DNA from: Locusta migratoria | Lineage: Eukaryota > Arthropoda > Insecta > Orthoptera > Acrididae | Direction: 5' to 3' | Assembly: GCA_026315105.1 (NCBI GenBank) | Contig: CM048744.1 | Location: 313,293,270 to 313,357,269, forward strand | DNA length: 64,000 nucleotides | Shown here: piece after piece, positions 55,601 to 64,000 of the stretch | How positions within the stretch are numbered: position 1 is the first letter of the stretch | Layout of the letters: each line of letters starts with the position of its first letter | Position numbers and translations under genes: made by a program | The notes under the pieces: generated by a model | The model's input: the letters and a program-made list of their open reading frames with translations, nothing else | Database searches by the model: none | What the model was told of the DNA's origin: nothing

Positions 55601-56060
55601 ATATAAAAGCTGTAGAAAGTCATCAATATACGGTTCTCCGTTAGTCACTCGCAGTATCGTTTCGTCTATCTCCTTGCAACTAACTATAAAAGGCGATCAA
55701 AAACTACCCGTTTCAGGACGTTGCTACAGCATATATCGGTGTAAACGGGTAAGCTGCTAAAATCTTTTATTAGAACACAAGTAATTGATTGAAAACATCT
55801 AGTAATATCTATGTTCACATCCTATGGTTGTCCCAGGAAAAGAAGGCAGATTAAAAGTAAGTTTCGAGACTGTATTAGTTATTGTAATAAGGACCCAGCA
55901 ACTGGTGTGATGGTGTGGAACCCCATTAGGTAAAGAACTTCGCAGAGCCGATGGTTTGAAGTGAACAGCTGGTATTATATTTTAGATGTGTTACGGCCTA
56001 TGGCTAAATGCTCTACACTGAAGTGACAAAAGTTACGGGATAGCGATATTCAAAGAACAG
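55601..56060. other. Nothing recognised
   Basis: Short spacer with no motif. Confidence 0.4.
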
Positions 56061-56800
56061 CTGCAAGTACCCGGCTTTGCCCGGCTTTAAAATAAGATTT
56101 TCTGTAGAAGAGTACAAAACCGTTTGTTTGCATGTAATAAAAGGGTACATTTATGTTATAGCAAAGTGATGAACAACATTTTTGGCAGTTTCATTTGGGT
56201 TATGTACAAAAAGATTTTCGTATTTGTCCACTCTGAAGCAGGCCACATACAACTGTCCATGAGAGACGCATGGTGTCCAAAGTACCCTTCACCATGCACT
56301 GGAAGAAATTTTATGTAGACAGTGCCCTTCCTTTTGTTTTGAAGGTCAATTGTGTAAAATTTCATCAAGATCAGTGCGAAGATATAGAATTACATGGACA
56401 CAATGAAAACGCACTTTCACTTTTCCTCAAATTTTCTGGTTGGTTTTCCAAAAAATGGAACGAAACCTGTTTAAGAACCTTCCCCATGTAATTTGTGTAC
56501 GTGTACCAAATTTCACGTAACTTGTTTGTGTGGATCTTGAATTATAAGTGAACAGACAGACAGATAAAAAGTATAGAGATACGTACGGCAGTTTGTCACG
56601 TACTCTAATGATAAAAGTGGATTGCGTCGCCAAAGCTATCATTTGTACTCGAGTGATTTATGTGACGAGATTTCCGATGTGGTTGTGGTCTCGCGACAAG
56701 AATAGACGGATTTTGAACACCGAATTGTAGTTGTATCTAGACGGGTACGACATTCTATTTTGTAAATCGTTAGAGAGGCAATATTCCGAGATTCAGAGTG
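56061..56800 (-). mobile_element. Helitron 3' end with helicase remnant
   Basis: The - strand end reads aaagccgggcaaagccgggt, acttgcagct, the terminal hairpin style of Helitrons, with the CTAG eroded to CTG. Upstream lies the helicase C-terminus. The 5' limit is uncertain. Confidence 0.65.
56151..56280 (-). pseudogene. Helitron helicase C-terminal fragment (motif VI)
   Basis: It reads TPCVSHGQLYVACFRVDKYE, then NLFVHNPNETAKNVVHHFAI and TAA. HGQLYVA-SRV is the last conserved motif of the PIF1-like helicase in Helitron RepHel proteins; here Ser is replaced by Phe. Only this end is preserved. Confidence 0.75.
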
Positions 56801-56873
56801 TCAAGAGTGTGCCGAGAAAACCAAATGTTGTGTTTGTGTAGAGTACTCAGACAAGTAACACTAAGGAAAATAA

Positions 56874-58234
56874 ACGCAGTGGTCAAAACAATTAACGGCT
56901 CAGTTGAGATATCTAGGTTCTGAAGTAATGACATCGGCACAATGAACTAAAATGGTACAACGTTTTTCTGTCGGTTCTACGGACCGGGGACAACACCATG
57001 ACAGTAACCGAGATACTGGTAATAACAAAGTTGCTGCAGAGGGGGCTGGTGTTTAATTGTGTTTACTTTATCATCCGAATTTCAGAAGCAGTTGGGTTCC
57101 CCCGAAGCTATGGTATGGAGAGCCATCGGCAGGTTGGAAGCGATACAGTCACAGAGGGAGGTGGCCACAGCTATTGGAGTGTAACAAAGTGTGATTTCCA
57201 GGACTTGCGCACGATTTCAGACAACAGGAACCGTTAAAAGAAGCAGAGGCCATGGTCGTCCATTGGTGACATCACCCAGAGATGACTGTTACCTCCGGTT
57301 AACTGCCCATCTAGATTGAAAGCAACTCAGCTGCGACGCAGCCTCCAGGCAGCGACAAGACGTGTAATATCAACACAAGCAGTCCAAAATCACCTTCGTA
57401 AATGTGGCTTCTACGCATGCAGCCCTATGGTGTTCGTACCATTAAAACCAAGACACGGATTAGCCCACATAAACCAGGGGGAGGGACGTAATAATTGGAG
57501 TAGTAACGAAGGGCGCTGAGATCCGTTCAAAGATTAGGACAACTGTCGTTCCCTCATCTGGAGAGAACGTAGAACCCGGAACAATCTTGCTTATGTGCAG
57601 GAAACATCCCATATCACGGTGGTGGACGCATGATGTGGACAGGAGTCAGTATTGGTGGACGTACAGTACGTACCTCTATGTCATTCAGAATATAGATATA
57701 GATACGACATCCTTCGACCTTTTGTTGTACCCTACGCTGATTCCATAGGAGATGTGCTCCTAGTGGTGGGAGATAACTCTCGTTCTTACAGGGCTACACT
57801 GGTGGACAACATGCTAAACTCGGTAGAGCATGTCAGGGATACCCTTGGCAGACGCATTACAACCAGACCAGCACCTCTCACAATGACTGCATGGCTGGAT
57901 ATTGCACTTATGGAAGAATGGCCAAATACCCCTCAAGAGCTGATTGACAACCTCATCCTGTCCATGCCAAGCATTGTGCAACTGTGCTGATCGTGCGAGG
58001 TGACCACATGCCATATTAGATGGCAGAATGAATCACTTTTTCACTGTTATGATGGCCCCATGCTGTCTCTCTCTAAGTAAAAGTCGTGTATACCTCAAGT
58101 AAGGAGTTGAGGCGTTCAAATATGATACTGTATCGCACACAAATTACAATTGTAACCAATATATGAATAAAATATACCATAGGTACATTGTGTATGATAT
58201 CTCACCTATTTCTATAATTATTTTGAGCAGTGTA
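56874..58234 (+). mobile_element. Tc1-like transposon with decayed transposase
   Basis: Ends acgcagtggtcaaaacaatta and, inverted, acactgctcaaaataatta form terminal repeats next to TA. The transposase runs across frames: AIGRLEAIQSQREVATAIGV, VISRTCARFQTTGTVKRSRG (HTH), ILRPFVVPYADSIGDVLLVV, GDNSRSYRATLVDNM (second Asp) and LGRRITTRPAPLT, EEWPNTPQELIDNLILSMPS. The WPARSPDMNPIEH block is lost. Many stops. Confidence 0.8.
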
Positions 58235-58249
58235 TTACTCTATCTATTG

Positions 58250-58925
58250 CGCCTCAATTTGGCGTTAATGGGCCGCGGCAACAGACGACTGTCTCAATTG
58301 CGTTTAGTAACAGAACGAAACTCCTTGCAGTGCCTAACCTGTGGTTGTGACTGTATTTATGGAACTTTAGTCTACTGGAAAACCTTTTCTTGGTCAGATG
58401 AGTCCCGTTTTCAGTTGGTAAGAGCTGATGAAAGGGATAAACTGTGACTTAGATACCACGAAGCAATTGACTCAAGCTGTCAGCAAGGTACTGTGCAAGC
58501 TGATGATGGTTTTATAATGGTGTGGGTTGTTTTTACATGGAGTGAATCGAGTCCTCTGGTCTAATAGAACCGATTATTCACGCAAAATAATTGTATTTGG
58601 CTACTTGGACATCACTGGCAGCCATTTTGTGTGTTGACAACGCGCCATGTCACAAGGCCACAGTTGTTCGCCGTTGGTTTGAAAAAACATTCTGGGAAAT
58701 TCTAGCGACTGATTTGGCCACCTAGAGCAGTTTTCATGAATCCCATCGCTCATTTATAAAATATAATCGGTATTTCTGTTCGTACAAAAATCGTGCACCG
58801 GCAACACTTTCGTAATTATGGACGGCTAAAGAATCAGCAGGGCTCAGTGTTATAACTTGTTGAGTCCATGCTACGTCAGGTTGCTGCACTTGTCCGGGAA
58901 AAAGGAGGTCCGACACGATATTAGG
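58250..58925 (+). pseudogene. Second Tc1/mariner transposase remnant
   Basis: It reads TFSWSDESRFQLVRADERDK (first Asp region), DDGFIMVWVVFTW, VDNAPCHKATVVRRWFEKTF (second Asp) and then a decayed end (NPIAHL, ELWTA-like). It belongs to a different Tc1 family from the preceding copy. No terminal repeats were identified. Confidence 0.7.
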
Positions 58926-59795
58926 AGGTAAACCGTGAATTCTGTTATTTCGGTTTATTTGAGGTATCTGTAAGATTACTTTTCAACAAGGTAATGCCAG
59001 ATCGCACGTTGTCCGTGTGACCCTGACCTTGCTCATAACTAGGACGTTAGACAGATAAACTGGGCAGCACTCTCTCCAGCTCTATTACCTAGTGGGTCGT
59101 AAGAGACTGGCCACTACGGATGACAAAATCTAGTTTTGAGCTGTAGTAGCGAGAACTGACGAACCTTTACCAGTCAACCAACATCAGTTGCACCCGATGT
59201 CCTCGAATTGGAGCCTTTATTTCTGCTCGAGATAGCTACTCCGTGTGCTAAATTTTACAGCGTCTACATCTACATACGTTCTCCACAATCCACCTAAAGG
59301 TGTGTGGCGCAGGAGGGTACGTAGTACCACTAGTAGTTATTTGCTTTCCTGCGCGACTCCCGTATAGAACGAGGGAAAAACGAATGCTTGTATCCATAGG
59401 TACGAGCTCTAATATCTTTGAACTTATCTTTGTGGTCTTTTCGCGAAGTGTAAGTGGCGGCAGCAGCATCGTTCTGCAGTCCGTCTCAAATTCCGGCTCT
59501 CTAAATTTATGCATCAGTGTTTCTCGATAAGAGCGCCGCCTTCCCTCCAGTGACTGGCATTTGAGTTTCCGAATCATTTCAGTAACACTCGCGCATTGAT
59601 CGAATCTACGAATAACAAACCTAGTGGCCCGCCTCTAAACTGCTTCTACGTCTTCCTTTAATCCGATCTGGTGGGGATCTCAATCACATGAGCAATACTC
59701 AAGACGGGGGTGCACAAGCGTTTTATATGCCGTCTCCTTGAATCAGATGTTCTCAAAAATCTCCCAATAAACCAAAGTCGACCATCCGCCTTACC

Positions 59796-60001
59796 ACTGC
59801 CTTCGTGAAATCAAGGCTGTAGAATAGCCGTGATGACGTCATGCATTGAGGCGGGATTGAGGCGCCTGATTGCTAGATAGGCATATGAAATGGATTTTGA
59901 AATTATTCCAAACGTCGGCCTACCAATCAGGTGCCTCAATCCCGCCTCAATGCATGACGTCATCACGACTATGATACGGCCTTGATTTCACGAAGGCAGT
60001 G
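59796..60001. mobile_element. 206 bp MITE with 8 bp target duplication
   Basis: Inverted arms of about 80 bp (actgccttcgtgaaatcaag, gtgatgacgtcatgcattga, ggcgggattgaggc..cctgatt) flank a short centre. Direct repeats gccttacc at 59788-59795 and 60002-60009 are exact. The 8 bp duplication suggests a hAT-like or other 8 bp-duplicating transposase. It has no coding sequence. Confidence 0.9.
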
Positions 60002-60734
60002 GCCTTACCCAAGACTGTCTTATATGCTCATTACATTTCATATCGCTGTGCAGCCTTATGGATAGATATTTAACTGGCGTGACTTTCTCAAGCAGCACAC
60101 TAATAATGCTGTATTCAAACATTACGGGATTGTTTATCCTACTCATATGCACCACCTTACATTTTTATACTTTTTATACGTTTAGAGCTGTCTGTCATGC
60201 CTCACACCACCTAGAAATTTTATTCAAATCATTCTCCAACGTACTGTTGTCATTCAATGACAACACTTCCTGTACACCACAGTATCATCATCAGACATCT
60301 GCAGATTGCTACTCACTCATATATAACGGTCCTATCACATCTAGCCTGGGGCACTTCTGGCGATACCCTACCGTCAGATGAACACTCGCCATCAAGAACA
60401 ACTTATTGGGATGCATCACTTAAGTAGTCTTAGATCCAGTCACATATTTTGGTACCTATTCCATATGCTCGTACCTTAGTTAGCATTCTGCAGTGTGGAA
60501 ACGTTTCAAACGTCTATAAAAAATCGACAAATAAACAGTCTGCATGTTGCCCTTCGTCCAAAGCTCGTAAGATGTCACGAGAGAAAAGGGAAAGCTGAGT
60601 TACGAACCACCGATACTTCCTAAGGCCGTGCTGTTGCGTGATCAGACGCTTTTCCGTCTCAAGAAAATTTTCTGTAGGTCTATTAGAACTAAGAATATGT
60701 TCAAAGAGTTCTACAGCAAACTGATGTCAACAGA

Positions 60735-61645
60735 CGGGAACTTTGGGAGATAATGACGAATCGCGAATATCCAAAACATAAAAAGTTTATATCAAAACAC
60801 AAATATCACTTTAGATCTGAATGGAAAAACCACTAACGAGATACCAGCTAACAAAGGAGTACAGCAAGGCTGCTGCAGCTCTCCAACTTTATTTATTTAC
60901 ATTAATGAATTAATAAGTATATGGAAAACAGAATTTCAGAAGGGTATTTACCTAGACAAGAGCAGTCTTTTAAATAATCTACTATATGCTGATGATGCAG
61001 TGATCCTAGCAGATAAAGAAGATGACATTCAGAAAAGAACCTACTTACTACAATAAATAAGTGCAACATTTGACATGGAAATCTCAAAAGAAAAAACTAA
61101 GACAATGGCTTTTGTGGGAAAAGAACCAATTAGAACCAAAATAGTTATAGATCAAAAGACTTTAGAGAAAGTAAAACCTTTCAATTACCTCGGATGTAAT
61201 ATGGCTACAGCAAAGATATTGGAATTAAGCTCAGTAAATTCAGCCGAGTATGTGGAACCATTAACAAAAACATTAAGAAACAGAAAAGACATTGAGCTTA
61301 AATTCTACAAAACTGTAGAAAACTGGCTGAATACCAAGAAGCAAGAAAACCGTAATGAGGCACAAGAAATGAAATTCCTGAAAGGAGTCAAAGGTTGCAC
61401 AAGAGAAGATAGGCTATGAAATCAAGATATTAGAGAAGAACTGCAAATCTTTAGCTTAAATGCTAAAATTCGAGAGTACAGAAGAAAATGGAACAAACAT
61501 TTAGAAAGAATGGCATGTGAGAGACTTCCCTTAATGGCAAGTAATTATAAGTGTCATGGAAGAAAATATATAGGAAGACCCCGACAGAGATGGGTACCGT
61601 GACAGGCAACTCTAACCTAATTCCTGCAGAGAAGCAGAAGAAGAT
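60735..61645 (+). mobile_element. RT-containing LINE fragment inserted in the CR1 element
   Basis: It encodes GVQQGCCSSPTLFIYINELI, LLYADDAVILADKEDDIQK (catalytic YADD), EISKEKTKTMAFVGKEPI, VKPFNYLGCNM and a C-terminus FLKGVKGCTREDRL, REYRRKWNKHLERMACERLP, GRPRQRW. It is a different family from the RTE copies elsewhere in the window, though the C-terminal style is also RTE-like. It lies in opposite orientation to the surrounding CR1. Confidence 0.75.
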
Positions 61646-61978
61646 AATGTGCGTCCGTTCTTTTGCCTTTCTCATACACGGGAGTCACCTGCACTTTTTT
61701 CCAGTTGCTTGGAACTTTGCGCTGGATCGAAGATTCGCGAGAAATGCAAACTAAGTAAGGGGCCAATGCCGCAGAGTATTCTTTGTAAAACCGAATTGAT
61801 ATCCCACGTGGAACTGGCGACTTGTTTGTTTTCAACTCTCTCAGGTGTTTCCTTACATTGGCTAAGCTATTACTATGTCCTCCATTTGGGAGTTGGTACT
61901 ATCTCCAAATCGTCAACAAAATTAATCATGCGCTCTTTCTATAATACCTTACTCATCACAAAAACTTAAATTTCAACC

Positions 61979-62460
61979 TTAGGTACGAGGGGCGTTTGAA
62001 AAGATACACTTCGTCCAACTTTGCTGTAAATTGTTGATCCCTTTCGAATAAAAGGAATTGTCCAAGCCTGCAAAATAGCTGTTAGTTTCTACAATCACCT
62101 CCTTGTTTGAATTAATTCTCCGTCCTGTCAGCCATTTCTTCAAACTGGGATACAAAGAGTAGTCCGCGGGAGTCACGTCTGGAGGATAGGGGGGGATGTG
62201 AAACAAGTTGAAACCCTGTTTCCAAAAATTCTGCGACCACAACTGCCAGGTGTGTCCTGGTGCATTGTCGTGATGGAAAAGGACTTTTTTTCGCGCCAAT
62301 CGCCAGAGTTTTTCTTGCAGCTCAGTTTTCAGACGGTCCAATAACGGTGAATAATATGCACCTGTAATAGTTTTATCCTGTTCCAGATAGTCGATGAGGA
62401 TTATCCCTTGCGAATCCCAAAAGGCCGTCACCATAACCTTGAAAGTAGACCACTGCAGAT
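61979..62460 (-). pseudogene. mariner transposase, C-terminal half
   Basis: Open frame of about 152 residues: VMVTAFWDSQGIILIDYLEQ, TITGAYYSPLLDRLK, VLFHHDNAPGHT (second catalytic Asp), then PPYPPDVTPADYSLYPSLKK (third Asp of the DD34D triad), FYSKGINNLQQSWTKC. The right terminal repeat tacgaggggcgtttgaaaag lies at 61983, overlapping the end. The N-terminal half with the DNA-binding domain and first Asp is missing beyond 62460. Confidence 0.85.
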
Positions 62461-63590
62461 TTAATGTGATATTTAGCTATTTTAGCTGAGTATATTCACT
62501 GTAGCTGTCTGCTTACTAAAATAAACTGATCTTAGTCTCGGTAAATAATAAAAAATTCACTGCTTAAATATTGTAATCAAATCTGGCATCAATTAATTTA
62601 ATGAAAAACTCACAGTTATAAAATTTGTAAATAGAGTCTTGACGAAAGGAGCCAAAACCAAGATCAACATTAATTTAATGAAATGATTCTAGTAGCAGAA
62701 AACATAGAAAGATTACTTTTAAAAATTATAGTTCTAGGTGTACAAGTCAGTTAAAAGAGTCATGTAAACTACTTGATGTGCTGCTGAAACTTGTTCCCTG
62801 GCCCAAATTGAGACCTAGTTTGACTTTAAATTACTCTCACAGTCGCAAGTTATAAAAGCAGCGATCATATGAATTGTAGCTCACAGGAATCACACTTACT
62901 ATGAAACGAGCCACCACAAATAAATTACTTTATGAAAGTGGCGGACGAAACAAGAGGCGCAATGGAAATATTAACAATAATCAGCATCTGAATCTGTTCT
63001 CAGCACACATGAAAAAATATTTATAAAGAAAGGGGTAGGTATTCTCAGACTACTGTATTAAAAATAGGATAAGATTTTACTGAACAAAATGCTTTTATTC
63101 AGTGTAAGCACAAGCACGTGGGGGGGTGGGGGCAATTTAGTTACACAATAAAAACGCATCCCATTGAAATTAGCTCACAAGCACTATCATATCTTATGCT
63201 AAAAATGCCCATAATAGAAATTTAAGTTTATCTACACTGAATTGAATTTCATTTGGAGGGAGGAATTACAAATAACAAGCCTTCATCCACACACACATGC
63301 AATGCAAGCGAAACTTACTAAAAACAGCGTGCTGAACAAGGCAGAAACGGCCGTCGATCTCGTAGGGGAAGTTTCAGCGAGCCAAGGTGAAGGACACAAC
63401 ACAATAAAAATAACGTTCATACGTGGCTAGTTCTATTCTTTTTTAACTGGAGATGGCGCGTATAGCAACAAAATCTGTTTGCATTTGAAGCTAAACGAAG
63501 CGCTGGCAACCTAACTGAGGCGCGCACCACGTGGTTCAGAAATCCAGTAACATGAAGAAAATCAGTTACTAAAATATTACGAAAATTAAC
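62461..63590. other. AT-rich, nothing recognised
   Basis: It includes a G-rich run (gtgggggggtgggggc at 63119). No gene signature was seen. Confidence 0.4.
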
Positions 63591-63596
63591 TATAGG

Positions 63597-64000
63597 ATGC
63601 AACCCATAGGAATGCGTGGAATGTTACAAGGAAACGAAAGAAACACTGTTCCACACGATAGGAGAACTTTCGAGAGATGGATGAGGTCCGCTCTCAGAAA
63701 TCATCAAAGTTTAATAAATTCAGATTCCCGGTAAAACAAATACAAAATATGGCATGCAACGCATCGAAATACGTATAAAGTTGTAAGGAAACGTAAGAAA
63801 CACAGTTATACGCGATAGCACGAACGTTACAGAGAAGAATGAAATCCTATCTCAAAAGTCATCCAAGTTTAATAAATTCGGAGTCGCGGAAGAACAAATA
63901 TGAAATACGGCATGCAACTTATAGAAATGCGCAGCATTTCATAAGCAACCAAATAAGGAAGGTTGTACAGGACTAGTAAAGAACTTACAGACCGCGGTTG
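63597..64000 (+). repeat. Tandem repeat, period 157-158 bp
   Basis: The unit start atgcaac recurs at 63597, 63754 and 63912. Shared words include aaggaaacg.aagaaacac, agtttaataaattc and acaaatatgaaata.ggc. Two full units and part of a third run to the window edge, so a longer satellite array may lie beyond. Confidence 0.8.

Larger units (their letters stand above)
59255..61975 (-). mobile_element. CR1-like LINE, interrupted twice
   Basis: On the - strand from 61975: RT start LKTNKSPVPRGISIRFYKEY, SNWKKVQVTPVYEKGKRTD; after a foreign insertion the RT middle (frame-broken, around 60720-60010), then after a MITE VTEMIRKLKCQSLEGRRRSY and the 3' UTR with tacatctacat words at 59265. Same tail style as 8191-9285. 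Stops and indels throughout. Confidence 0.75.

Noticed and set aside
56156..56368. - strand 70-residue open frame
   Set aside because: It is out of frame with the helicase motif HGQLYVA; the true signal is in another frame ending at 56151.

Overview
This is eukaryotic nuclear DNA, not bacterial. It has spliced exons separated by kilobases of intron, a polyadenylation signal, and dense layers of transposable elements. The repeat families look arthropod: RTE, CR1-like, I-type and L1/Tx1-like LINEs, Penelope-like elements with GIY-YIG domains, Tc1/mariner, Helitrons, Copia gag fragments and tRNA-derived SINEs. Their style, and a CCTCGGGCATGG-type tRNA-SINE family, suggest a large-genome orthopteran such as a grasshopper or locust. 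That is inference from remembered sequence style; no search was run.

Only two host loci are supported. The first is the 3' end of a trypsin-like serine protease gene on the + strand. It has an internal exon at 3361-3521, a 7.2 kb intron stuffed with transposons, and a terminal exon at 10747-10905 carrying GDSGGP, followed by AATAAA at 10965. The second is the last coding exon of a divergent alpha-tubulin-like gene on the - strand (53728-53991). It lacks the usual acidic tail.

Layout. 1-3300: a Tc1 transposon split by an RTE LINE, which is itself split by a Penelope-like element; a second small Penelope-type insert sits in the same Tc1. 3361-10970: the protease gene end, with RTE, two CR1-like LINEs and LTR pieces in its intron. 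12.4-17.3 kb: an almost complete I-type LINE with RNase H (- strand, frameshifted). 17.9-23.9 kb: an L1/Tx1-like LINE with both ORFs open, sitting inside a tRNA-like repeat. 24.4-26.6 kb: a Helitron-like, tandem-repeat-rich region. 27.5-30.05 kb: a long RTE copy with a SINE in it. 31.0-31.9 kb: a Penelope-like element with a full GIY-YIG domain. 32.5-41.4 kb: SINEs, Copia gag pieces, a fragment of an unknown gene or transposon with a GGQNKN motif, a piggyBac-like MITE, a Tc1 element and a decayed L1/Tx1 copy. 41.4-42.0 kb: a long-TIR MITE. 43.4-47.1 kb: a CR1-like LINE with a recognisable ORF1 esterase domain. 47.2-47.85 kb: inverted tRNA-SINE pair. 49.6-50.5 kb: tandem-repeat Helitron-like segment. 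52.9-53.4 kb: a palindrome with a hammerhead ribozyme motif in each arm. 54.3-55.6 kb: a Helitron with exact ends inside another inverted-repeat element. 56-64 kb: Helitron helicase fragment, two Tc1 remnants, a CR1-like LINE carrying a MITE and an opposite-strand LINE insertion, a mariner fragment and a ~158 bp tandem repeat.

The genes do not form a pathway. The biological interest lies in the mobile DNA: an apparently intact LINE that seems to use a tRNA-like sequence as its target, several hammerhead-ribozyme-bearing Penelope-type elements, and tRNA-like modules embedded in inverted-repeat elements.
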